Source of the DNA: Dyadobacter sediminis
Lineage (GTDB): Bacteria; Bacteroidota; Bacteroidia; Cytophagales; Spirosomataceae
Reading direction: 5' to 3'
Assembly: GCF_005860765.1 (NCBI RefSeq)
Contig: NZ_VCEI01000025.1
Location: 186,001 to 250,000 of the forward strand
Length of the DNA: 64,000 nt
Made by a program: the position numbers and the translations under genes. How positions within the stretch are numbered: position 1 is the stretch's first letter; each line of letters begins with the position of its first letter. Shown in pieces: positions 37,210 to 45,645 of the stretch. Under the pieces are notes generated by a model. That model was not told where the DNA came from and did no database searches. It worked only from the letters and a program-made list of their open reading frames with translations.

Positions 37210-38973
37210 ATGACCGCAAAATTGGAACCGAATGTAATGACCAAGGTAAGTAGCTGGCTTACCGGAGATTACGATATCGATACAAAACAATCCATTCAAC
37301 AGTTAATTGATGAAGGAAATGACACCGAACTGACGGATGCATTTTACAAAGACCTGGAATTCGGAACAGGCGGTTTGCGCGGATTGATCGGAATAGGTTC
37401 CAATCGCATGAACCGGTATACCGTAGGCACTGCTACACAAGGACTTGCCAATTACCTGAACAAGGCATTTCCGAATGAAGAAAAGAAAGTGGCCATTGCT
37501 TATGACAGCCGCATTAAATCGGACGAATTTGCACGGATTATAGCGGATATCTTTTCTGCAAACGGTATCTCGGTTTATCTTTTTGAGGCATTGCGCCCGA
37601 CGCCTGAATTGTCGTTTGCCATTCGTCTTCTGGGATGTAAAAGTGGGGTTGTGGTGACAGCCTCGCATAATCCGAAAGAATACAACGGTTACAAGGCTTA
37701 CTGGGATGACGGCTCGCAGGTGGTTGCTCCGCATGATTCCAACATCATTGATGAGGTAAATGCGATCCAATCCATTGATGAAGTAAAATTTGAAGGAGAC
37801 AATTCGAGAATCACCAAAATCGGTGCGGAAGTAGACGAAAAATACATTAACCATATTCTTTCGCTTTCTATTTCCAAAGGCGCACTCGAACGTCAGAAAA
37901 ACCTAAAAATCGTATATACGCCGTTGCATGGAACGGGTGTGACACTGGTTCCGGCTTTGCTTTCCAAAATGGGATTTGAAGCCGTTACGGTCATTGAAGA
38001 ACAGGCTGAGCCAAAAGGCAACGGACAGTTCCCGACCGTTGTTTATCCGAATCCGGAGGAAAGTGAAGCCATGTCGAAAGCAGTTGCAAAAGCCCGCGAA
38101 ATCGATGCGGACCTTGTACTTGGAACAGATCCGGATGCAGACCGGGTCGGGATCGCCGTTAAAAATCATCATGGCGAAATTCAGTTACTGAACGGAAACC
38201 AGACGGCAAGCGTGCTGATTTACTATCTGCTGAATGCGTGGAAAGATGCCGGCAAGCTTACAGGAACGCAGTTCGTTTGCAAAACCATTGTAACAACGGA
38301 CCTGATCGATAAAATGGCAGCTGCTTATGATGTAAACTGTTACAATACATTAACGGGTTTCAAATACATTGCGCAGGTTATCCGTGAAAAAGAAGGCGTT
38401 GAGCAATTTATCGGCGGAGGCGAAGAAAGCTACGGTTATCTGATCGGTGATGCAGTTCGTGACAAGGATGCTATTGCTTCCTGCGCCATGATTGCGGAGT
38501 TAACGGCTTATGCCAAAGATAAAGGGCTGAGTCTGTTTGATATGCTGATGGAAATTTACAAGCAGTTCGGCTTTTATTATGAAGGTTTGATCTCGCTGAC
38601 CAAAAAGGGCAAATCCGGTGCAGATGAAATTCAGCAGATGATGGCAGATTTCCGTGCCAATCCGCCAAAGACGCTTGCAGGTTCGCCGGTAATCCGGATG
38701 GATGATTACAAAGCTTTGACAACCACTGATTTTACAAGCGGCACAACCAGTCAGATTCCATCCGGTGAAATGGGTATCGAAACGTCCAACGTGCTTCAGT
38801 TTTTTACCGAAGACGGAACGAAGTTCACATGTCGTCCATCCGGAACAGAGCCGAAGATCAAATTCTATGTTGGTGTAAGAGCCGCTCTGGAAAAGAATGA
38901 GGATTTTGATGCTGTTTATGCTGCCTTGAAGGATAAGGTTAAGTCAATCGGCGAAGAGCTTGAATTGAAATAG
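37210..38973 (+). CDS. Phosphoglucomutase/phosphomannomutase
   Basis: This 587-residue alpha-D-phosphohexomutase interconverts hexose 1- and 6-phosphates (probably glucose; pentose phosphates are possible, as in the PGM2-type branch). The phosphoserine loop is TASHNPKEYNG with Ser152. The metal loop is GTDPDADRVG, the sugar-binding loop GGGEESYGY and the phosphate-binding C-terminal loop CRPSGTEPKIKFY. The length matches PGM2-type enzymes. The gene is downstream of the GH63-like hydrolase and ends in a terminator at 38997. Confidence 0.95.
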   Translation: MTAKLEPNVMTKVSSWLTGDYDIDTKQSIQQLIDEGNDTELTDAFYKDLEFGTGGLRGLIGIGSNRMNRYTVGTATQGLANYLNKAFPNEEKKVAIAYDSRIKSDEFARIIADIFSANGISVYLFEALRPTPELSFAIRLLGCKSGVVVTASHNPKEYNGYKAYWDDGSQVVAPHDSNIIDEVNAIQSIDEVKFEGDNSRITKIGAEVDEKYINHILSLSISKGALERQKNLKIVYTPLHGTGVTLVPALLSKMGFEAVTVIEEQAEPKGNGQFPTVVYPNPEESEAMSKAVAKAREIDADLVLGTDPDADRVGIAVKNHHGEIQLLNGNQTASVLIYYLLNAWKDAGKLTGTQFVCKTIVTTDLIDKMAAAYDVNCYNTLTGFKYIAQVIREKEGVEQFIGGGEESYGYLIGDAVRDKDAIASCAMIAELTAYAKDKGLSLFDMLMEIYKQFGFYYEGLISLTKKGKSGADEIQQMMADFRANPPKTLAGSPVIRMDDYKALTTTDFTSGTTSQIPSGEMGIETSNVLQFFTEDGTKFTCRPSGTEPKIKFYVGVRAALEKNEDFDAVYAALKDKVKSIGEELELK

Positions 38974-38996
38974 TTTTATGTTTCTTTTTAATCAAG

Positions 38997-39026
38997 GGCT
39001 GCTCTTTGTAAAGAGTGGCCTTTTTT
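38997..39026 (+). terminator. Rho-independent terminator after the phosphohexomutase
   Basis: A GC-rich stem from GGCTGCTCTT to AAGAGTGGCC (two wobble pairs, 4-base loop) is followed by six T. Confidence 0.8.
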
Positions 39027-39040
39027 GTTTGAAAAATTTG

Positions 39041-39308
39041 TCTGGAAACAGGCAACTCCTTCTCCGGAGCAGAATGGAGCGCCTCGGTGGAGTATCCTGT
39101 TTGTAGCAAATTTGTTTTTACATGTGGTTTTGGCTCCGGAGGAGCCTTCTGGAAACAGGCAATTTCTCCGGATTTTTACAATTGTGTTTCAATTCTCATG
39201 TTTTTTCTACAAACAGAATGCTCTTCCGGAGCAGAATGGATCGCCCCGGAGGGGCATCCTGTTTGTAGCAAATTTGTTTTTACATGTGGTTTTGGCTCCG
39301 GAGGAGCC
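39041..39308 (+). repeat. Tandem intergenic repeat, two imperfect long units with GGCTCCGGAGGAGCC hairpins
   Basis: A unit of about 80 bases (AGCAGAATGGA ... TCCTGTTTGTAGCAAATTTG ... GGCTCCGGAGGAGCC) occurs at about 39067-39146 and again at about 39228-39307. The two copies are nearly identical from TCCTGTTTGTAG to the end, and differ in the Cys/Gly-rich hairpin before it (GCGCCTCGGTGGAGT versus TCGCCCCGGAGGGGC). A second short repeat, TCTGGAAACAGGCAA, is at 39041-39055 and 39148-39162. GGCTCC-GGA-GGAGCC is a perfect 6-bp stem. Open frames through it (such as 39025-39438) are translations of the repeat and not genes. Confidence 0.85.
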
Positions 39309-39403
39309 GCCTTTGTTTACGATTATGCAACAAATCATGTACATATCCAGCAGATTACAAAACCCTACTTTATATTTGGGTCAAAAAGCTTTGAATTTCG
39401 TTT

Positions 39404-40546
39404 ATGTGTCTGATTTTAACACGCCATTTCATTTGTAATCTGCAATTCATTGCCTTTCTACTGCTATTTGCCATAACTCAAACCTTTGCCCAGCAAAGTA
39501 CTTCCGTCACATTAACCGGAAAGGTTACTGACGAAAAAACCGGCAAGCCACTGCCTTTCGCCAACGTTTTTATCAATAATTCTTCCATTGGAACCAATGC
39601 TGATGAAAATGGTAACTACAAACTGCCTGACCTTTCCATTGGAAACATTGAAATTGCCGTCTCGTTTCTGGGATACGAAACCATCAAACAGACGCTTCGT
39701 TTCGAGCAGCCGGGCCTGAAAACGGTGCTGTTCAAATTGAAAGAAGGAATGGAACTTCAGGGTGTTACCGTTTATGCCAGAAAAAACAAGAAAAGAGAAA
39801 AACATTTAAAAATAATTACCCGTGAGTTGCTGGGAAACAGCCAGTTTAGCAAGCAATGCAGAATTGTAAATCCGGAAGTACTGCGTATTTCGGAAGATGA
39901 TGACGGCCATCTGGGAGCACAGACAACCAAGCCGCTGATTATTGAAAATAATGCACTGGGATACCGTATTCATCAGGATCTGGATGACTTTGATTATTTT
40001 AACGGAAAAGTTTATTATGGAGGCAGCACGCGCTTTGAGTTGCTTGCACCGAAAGACAGTCTCCAGAAGAAATCGTGGCGCTTAAATCAGAAGATCGCTT
40101 ATCAGGGTTCGTTGAAGCATTTACTGGCCAGTATGGTTGCCGACAGCTTACAGGAACAAGGCTTTAAAGTATACCAGGTTATTCCGGATTCCTTGCGTAT
40201 GTTCAAATCGGTGCGGTCTGTCAATGGTGTTAATACGCTTGCTAATCATTTGCATAACCGGATTGAGGCCATAAGAGGAATGAGGCTGATCCAGCCCGGC
40301 GAACTGATTACAGAGCGGCTTGTCATTTCGCGTACGCAGCTCGAAATCTTCAATACTAAGAAAAGAGGAAGGTCGCCCTATTCGGATATGCCGTATGCTT
40401 ACTCGCAGATTACATTTCCTCAGGGTTACATGATTATTACGCCGCAAGGCTGGGTATCGATGCCAATGGGCTTTGAAATTGCAGGCGAACTGGCAAATGA
40501 CCGTTTTTCAACCCTTTTGCCTGCAGACTGGAAAAGAGACAATTAG
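39404..40546 (+). CDS. CarboxypepD_reg-domain exported protein
   Basis: This 380-residue protein has a signal peptide (IAFLLLFAITQTFAQ) and a carboxypeptidase-regulatory-like beta-sandwich (about residues 40-115: LTGKVTDEKTGKPLPFANVFI and GYETIKQTL), the domain found at the start of SusC. No TonB plug or beta-barrel follows. The remaining 260 residues are not recognised. It probably sits in the outer membrane or periplasm. The long repeat lies directly upstream, so its promoter may be inside or just after it. It is convergent with the c-heme lipoprotein gene, 28 bases away. Confidence 0.8.
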   Translation: MCLILTRHFICNLQFIAFLLLFAITQTFAQQSTSVTLTGKVTDEKTGKPLPFANVFINNSSIGTNADENGNYKLPDLSIGNIEIAVSFLGYETIKQTLRFEQPGLKTVLFKLKEGMELQGVTVYARKNKKREKHLKIITRELLGNSQFSKQCRIVNPEVLRISEDDDGHLGAQTTKPLIIENNALGYRIHQDLDDFDYFNGKVYYGGSTRFELLAPKDSLQKKSWRLNQKIAYQGSLKHLLASMVADSLQEQGFKVYQVIPDSLRMFKSVRSVNGVNTLANHLHNRIEAIRGMRLIQPGELITERLVISRTQLEIFNTKKRGRSPYSDMPYAYSQITFPQGYMIITPQGWVSMPMGFEIAGELANDRFSTLLPADWKRDN

Positions 40547-40574
40547 CTGCTGGCTTGAATTTAACTTTCAGCGG

Positions 40575-42101
40575 TTATTTATTCTTTTTATTCAAAATGT
40601 TGTTTTCCAGTACGACAAAAGGAGTGTGTATATTCCAGCTTGGCTTTACATTTTCTTGATTCAGAAAGCCTTTTGAATAATTTCCCAGGACGATATCTAT
40701 ATCGCCGTCATTGTCGTAATCGCTTGCATCCATACAAATCCAGCGGCCGCTTGCCGCAACAGGAACATTATGTGGCTTGAATGTTATGCCTTCATTAACG
40801 TGTTCAAAATACAAAAATGTTTGGGCCGGATTGCTTTTGAAATCTGCGAAAAAAGCAATTACGGCAACATCAATATCTCCGTCTTTGTCAAAATCGGCGG
40901 CAATAGCCTTTGTACAGCCATTTACCGGGTAAAAGTATGATTTTTCAAAATGTAGGTTGCCTGTATTTTTATAAATGTAAATGCCATGATAAGGTTTCAG
41001 GATTCTGGAATAATCGCTGTTGTCGCCGGCTGTATATACAATGTCTTCTTTCCCATCTTTATCCATATCGATCAGTTGAAAGCTGCTGGAACCAGATGAA
41101 GGCGGAAAACGCAGGATGTTTTTTGTAGTAAATCCGCCATGCTGATTATTCAGGAACAGCCATATTCCCTCGTCGCCATGTGCAAACAAAGTCATGATAT
41201 CCGGCCAGCCGTCATGGTTGAAATCCTGTACAACACTTTGTGTCGCGCCCGGAACTTCCCGGACCGGCACTTTTTCAAAAGTATGATCCGCATCTTGTTT
41301 TAGAATATACAAACCTCCGCGGTTGTGCCCGAAAGCACATACGACATAATCCTGCAATCCATCCTTATTATAATCCAGCGGCCGGGTTTGTATCGGTCGG
41401 ATCAGGTCCGATGACAGTAGATTAGCTTTGCTGTCTTTTTGTCTGTATTCTAATATTTGCCCTTTGGTATGATCGGCTGCCTGCATTCCGCCCATGCACG
41501 TTATGATATCTTCCTGGCTGGTTTGTTGTGCAAATGAAATGTCGATTGCAGCGGAAGGCAAGTCTGAGCTGAGAATTATTTCGAGGTTTGAACTGTATTC
41601 ATATATAGCAGAGCGTTCAGAACTACTTGTTACAATCTGGTGTCTTTTTTCATCGATGGCAACCATTGTCGTGCTGCTGACTGCATCCGGATTTTCTGCA
41701 GGTTTCTTCAATGTAAAATTGCACCAGTCATCTGAGGCAACAACTGGAACAGTTGCTTTTTGCAGTGTATCCGGTGCCAGTGTCTTGTAATACTCGACCA
41801 ATCTGGACCATTCTTTACCTGTGAGTACCGATTTCTTGTCTGTCAGATAAACATTTCCCTGTAATACTTCAATGCCCAGCTGGCCGGCCATTGCAGGCAA
41901 CACACCATTAATCCACGTTTTTTTATCAAGTAAGGCCGGTTCCGGAAACAAATGGCAGCTGCTGCAGTACTTCCCGGCCAGTAATTTGCCTTCTGTCAAG
42001 GCAGATTCTTTTTCAAACTGACAAGAAAGTACAAGAATGTATGTGACTATTATTAAAAACGTACGTCTAACAAGAAATAAATAGTGATACAAATTTATCA
42101 T
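40575..42101 (-). CDS. FG-GAP/VCBS-repeat lipoprotein with one c-heme motif
   Basis: This 508-residue protein has a lipobox LVLSC (Cys27) and, just after it, a single CSSCH heme-c site (Cys46, Cys49, His50) in a short cytochrome-like segment (about residues 35-115). A seven-bladed propeller made of FG-GAP/VCBS-like repeats follows (DYNKDGLQDYV, DFNHDGWPDIM, DMDKDGKEDIV, DFDKDGDIDVA, DYDNDGDIDIV); each has the Asp-rich calcium-binding motif. It is probably surface-exposed or periplasmic and could pass electrons or bind a ligand next to the SusC/D pair. It is divergent from susC with 229 bases between them. Confidence 0.85.
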   Translation of the reverse strand: MINLYHYLFLVRRTFLIIVTYILVLSCQFEKESALTEGKLLAGKYCSSCHLFPEPALLDKKTWINGVLPAMAGQLGIEVLQGNVYLTDKKSVLTGKEWSRLVEYYKTLAPDTLQKATVPVVASDDWCNFTLKKPAENPDAVSSTTMVAIDEKRHQIVTSSSERSAIYEYSSNLEIILSSDLPSAAIDISFAQQTSQEDIITCMGGMQAADHTKGQILEYRQKDSKANLLSSDLIRPIQTRPLDYNKDGLQDYVVCAFGHNRGGLYILKQDADHTFEKVPVREVPGATQSVVQDFNHDGWPDIMTLFAHGDEGIWLFLNNQHGGFTTKNILRFPPSSGSSSFQLIDMDKDGKEDIVYTAGDNSDYSRILKPYHGIYIYKNTGNLHFEKSYFYPVNGCTKAIAADFDKDGDIDVAVIAFFADFKSNPAQTFLYFEHVNEGITFKPHNVPVAASGRWICMDASDYDNDGDIDIVLGNYSKGFLNQENVKPSWNIHTPFVVLENNILNKKNK

Positions 42102-42289
42102 TCAATTATAAGGAAATAAAAAGTTGCTATCGGTTACAAACATTATGTTTTTACAAATTTTGGCTACAAAATGGTAACAAGTACCTTAAAATCCAATTTG
42201 AGTGACATTATTTTATCCTTTTATAATACTATTTTTTCACTACAAAAAAATATTAGCAGGTATGAGACAAAATTATGTTCAAATAATTA

Positions 42290-42297
42290 TAAATTTG
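42290..42297 (+). promoter_or_regulatory. Candidate -7 element for the susC-susD operon
   Basis: TAAATTTG is an exact TAnnTTTG match 33 bases before the susC start. There is no clear TTG at -33, which is common where an activator is needed. Confidence 0.55.
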
Positions 42298-42330
42298 GTT
42301 GCTTAAAGATTATTAACCTAATAGAAAATT

Positions 42331-45300
42331 ATGAAAAGAATTTACAGGAATCCTGCGAGGTACCTTGTCTTCTCTCTTGTGCTCAGCCTTTTCTCGTTGG
42401 CGGCATTTGCACAGGAAAGAAAGGTAACCGGAAAAGTTACAGATGTTGCGGGAGTGGGGATCCCGGGTGCAACCGTTGTCCTGAAAGGAACACAGACCGG
42501 AACCAACACCAATGGTGACGGTGAATTTTCACTTACTGTAAGATCGGGGAACGATGCACTGGTTGTCAGTTTTGTTGGCTACAAAACAATTGAAGTACCG
42601 GTCGGCAATCAGAGCGTTGTCGATATTAAAATGGAAGACGACATTTCCAGTCTTGAAGAGGTGATTGTTACGGGTTACACCGTTGACAGCCGGCGCGAAA
42701 CTACAGGTGCCGTTGCGACCGTAAAATCCAAGGACCTTACTGCCACACCGTCCGGTAACGTTGAGCAGCAGCTTCAGGGACGCGTTGCGGGTGTAACGGT
42801 GATTACCAACGGGCAGCCCGGAACAACCAGCCAGATCCGTGTAAGAGGATTCGGTGCATTTGGCGGTAACGAGCCTTTGTACGTTGTGGACGGTGTCCCT
42901 ACCGGCTCCACCGACTTCCTTAACCCGGATGATATTGAGTCAACAACGGTTTTGAAAGATGCTGCTGCTGCTTCAATCTATGGAGCACGTGCTGCAAACG
43001 GTGTAATCGTTTACACCACTAAAAAAGGTACCAAAAAAGCTAAAAAGCTGAGCATTACTTATGATGGTCTGTTTGGTATCACAACACCCGGAAAGGGCCA
43101 GAAAATGCTTACGCCGCAGGAACAGGCTGACTGGACTTGGCAGGCCATCCGTAATGATGCTTTCCAGGGTGACTCGCTTCCTAAATTCACCAACGTAGCA
43201 AGCGGACAATACGGAAACGGCGACACACCTGTACTTCCGGATTATATCAATGTCGGTGGTGCAACAGGCGTACGCGGAACATTGGATCTTGCCGCAGAAA
43301 AACTGAAATACAATGTGAATCCTGCTGCGGGTGCTATTTATCAGGTTGTTCGTGCCAATAAGGAGGGAACGGACTGGTATGATGCCATTACACGCAACGC
43401 ACCGCTTCAGCGCCATACCCTGGGCTTTTCAGGCGGTGGTGACAACAGCCGTGTTTATGCGGGCTTCAGTGTCCAGGATCAGAAAGGTATTTTGCTGAAC
43501 AACAGCTTTAAACGTTATGCTTTCCGGATCAATTCTGAATTCGATGTGCTGAAAAACCTTAGAATCGGCCAGAATGCACAGTTTACTTATCTGCAGGTGC
43601 TGGGCCAGGGCGGCGGCGGCGGCGGACAAGGTGTTTCTGCAGATGAAAATGATATTCTTTCCGCATTCCGTATGCCTTCCATTATTCCGGTATATGACGA
43701 ATTCGGCGGATATGCAGGAACAGCTGCAAAAGGCTTTAACAATCCCCGCAACCCGGTTGCAAGCCGTGACGGACTGGCCAATAACAGCGCTTTCGCTGGT
43801 AACGGTTTTGGTAATTTCTATGTTGAACTGGACGTGATTCCGGGACTGACACTTCGTTCAAGCATTGGCGGACAATTCAACAATTACAGCAACAGAGGTT
43901 TCAACAGGCTGCAATATGAAAACTCTGAAAACAATTCTGCATTTGGTTACAACGAAGGCTCAGGCCATCGTTTCGCCTGGACTTTGACCAACACTCTGAA
44001 TTTTAAAAAACAGTTTGGTTTGCATGCACTGGATGTAATTGTTGGTCAGGAAGCACTAAACAGCGGAGCCGGTAAAAACCAGAACTCCTCTGGTCTGAAC
44101 CCGTTTTCAACGGACGTCAACTACATCAATATGAACAATGTCAGTTCTAAGATCGTTGGCAGCGAGTTCTATAAAGGGGTGAATTTCTACTCTTTGTTTG
44201 GCCGTGCCAATTATACCTTTAACGACAAATACATTGTTACCGGGGTTGTAAGAAGGGACGGATCTTCCAGGTTCGGATCAAACAACCGCTACGGTGTATT
44301 TCCTGCATTCTCGGCAGCATGGCGTCTGTCATCGGAAAACTTTATGAAAGGTATTCCGTTCATCACCGAAATGAAGATCCGCGGAGGTTATGGTTTGATG
44401 GGTAATTCCAATAACGTGGATCCGAACAACCAGTACAGCTTGTACGGAGCCAATCTCGGTGAATCGTCGTATGACCTTAACGGAACAAATTCCAGTGCAC
44501 TGGAAGGTTACTATCGTACCCGTATCGGGAACAGAAGTGCCAAATGGGAAACCAGTATTACCAAAAACATTGGTATTGATGCGACCTTCTTCAAAGGAAA
44601 GCTGGACGTAATTCTTGATTTCTGGCAAAAAGATACCAAAGACTTGTTGTTCCAGGTTCCGGTTACAGCTACTGCAGGTTATAAGGCATCTGCACCTTCT
44701 GTTAACGTGGGCAAAATGTCCAACAAAGGTATCGACCTGCAAATCATTACAAGGGGCCGGTTCAGCGACGATCTTGGTTATGAATTCAACTTCACAGCCG
44801 GCGTTCTTAAAAACAAAATAGAATCACTGGCACCGGGACTTGATTACCTTACTTCTGTAAATCCCGGTTTCCGCGGCATTAATCCGATCCGGAACCAGAG
44901 AGGATACTCCATTTCTTCTTTTTACGGCTACAAGGTAATGGGCCTTTTCAAAGACCAATCCGAAGTGGACAGCGCACCTGATCAGGATGGAGCAGCACCG
45001 GGCCGTTTCCGCTATGAAGATGTGAACGGTGACGGCGTAATCAACACCAATGACCGTGCTTACCTTGGCAGCCCGGTTCCGAAATTTACCGGCGGTGTCA
45101 ACCTTCGCTTTACTTACAAAGGCTTTGATCTTGAAACATATATGTATACATCCATTGGCAACAAGATTTTCAATGTTTCCAAATGGTTTACTGACTTCTA
45201 TCCGTCTTTCACAGGCGCGGCTGTTAGTGCGAGAGTTAAAGATTCCTGGCTGCCAGATCACACGAATACAAATACCCCGATCTTCGAAAGCACATCCAAT

Positions 45301-45582
45301 TTCAGCACAAACACGCAGTCGAACTCGTTCTATGTTGAAGACGGCTCGTTTTTCAGAATGCAGAATATCACATTGGGCTATACGCTTCCGGGAAATCTGC
45401 TGAGCAAGATCAAAATGCAGAAACTCAGAGTATTTGCTTCAACAAATAACCTGTTTACGGTAACGAAATATCAAGGTCTTGATCCGGGCGTTGGCGGTAA
45501 TGCGGATACAAACTTCGGTATTGACGTAGGTAACTATCCGATCACAAGAAGCTACACAGTAGGGATCAACCTTGGATTCTGA
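42331..45582 (+). CDS. SusC/RagA family TonB-linked outer membrane transporter
   Basis: This 1083-residue protein has a signal peptide (SLFSLAAFAQ), a CarboxypepD_reg domain (about residues 30-105), the TonB box EEVIVTGYTV, a plug domain (about 120-240, RGFGAFGGNEPLYVVDGVP) and a 22-strand barrel ending in Phe (GINLGF). It imports a glycan or peptide across the outer membrane, with SusD as the lid. The substrate cannot be told: no glycoside hydrolase lies in this operon. A stretch coding GGGGGG sits at 43611-43625. The gene is followed 63 bases later by susD. Confidence 0.95.
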   Translation: MKRIYRNPARYLVFSLVLSLFSLAAFAQERKVTGKVTDVAGVGIPGATVVLKGTQTGTNTNGDGEFSLTVRSGNDALVVSFVGYKTIEVPVGNQSVVDIKMEDDISSLEEVIVTGYTVDSRRETTGAVATVKSKDLTATPSGNVEQQLQGRVAGVTVITNGQPGTTSQIRVRGFGAFGGNEPLYVVDGVPTGSTDFLNPDDIESTTVLKDAAAASIYGARAANGVIVYTTKKGTKKAKKLSITYDGLFGITTPGKGQKMLTPQEQADWTWQAIRNDAFQGDSLPKFTNVASGQYGNGDTPVLPDYINVGGATGVRGTLDLAAEKLKYNVNPAAGAIYQVVRANKEGTDWYDAITRNAPLQRHTLGFSGGGDNSRVYAGFSVQDQKGILLNNSFKRYAFRINSEFDVLKNLRIGQNAQFTYLQVLGQGGGGGGQGVSADENDILSAFRMPSIIPVYDEFGGYAGTAAKGFNNPRNPVASRDGLANNSAFAGNGFGNFYVELDVIPGLTLRSSIGGQFNNYSNRGFNRLQYENSENNSAFGYNEGSGHRFAWTLTNTLNFKKQFGLHALDVIVGQEALNSGAGKNQNSSGLNPFSTDVNYINMNNVSSKIVGSEFYKGVNFYSLFGRANYTFNDKYIVTGVVRRDGSSRFGSNNRYGVFPAFSAAWRLSSENFMKGIPFITEMKIRGGYGLMGNSNNVDPNNQYSLYGANLGESSYDLNGTNSSALEGYYRTRIGNRSAKWETSITKNIGIDATFFKGKLDVILDFWQKDTKDLLFQVPVTATAGYKASAPSVNVGKMSNKGIDLQIITRGRFSDDLGYEFNFTAGVLKNKIESLAPGLDYLTSVNPGFRGINPIRNQRGYSISSFYGYKVMGLFKDQSEVDSAPDQDGAAPGRFRYEDVNGDGVINTNDRAYLGSPVPKFTGGVNLRFTYKGFDLETYMYTSIGNKIFNVSKWFTDFYPSFTGAAVSARVKDSWLPDHTNTNTPIFESTSNFSTNTQSNSFYVEDGSFFRMQNITLGYTLPGNLLSKIKMQKLRVFASTNNLFTVTKYQGLDPGVGGNADTNFGIDVGNYPITRSYTVGINLGF

Positions 45583-45645
45583 AATTGAAACCCGTAAAAA
45601 TTGATTTCACAACTTCGGTTAAGATTTTGACAAAAATTAAATAAA

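Noticed and set aside
39025-39438. Overlapping plus-strand frames across the 39-kb repeat
   Set aside because: The predicted peptides repeat the same phrase in both copies because they translate the DNA repeat. They overlap each other in different frames.
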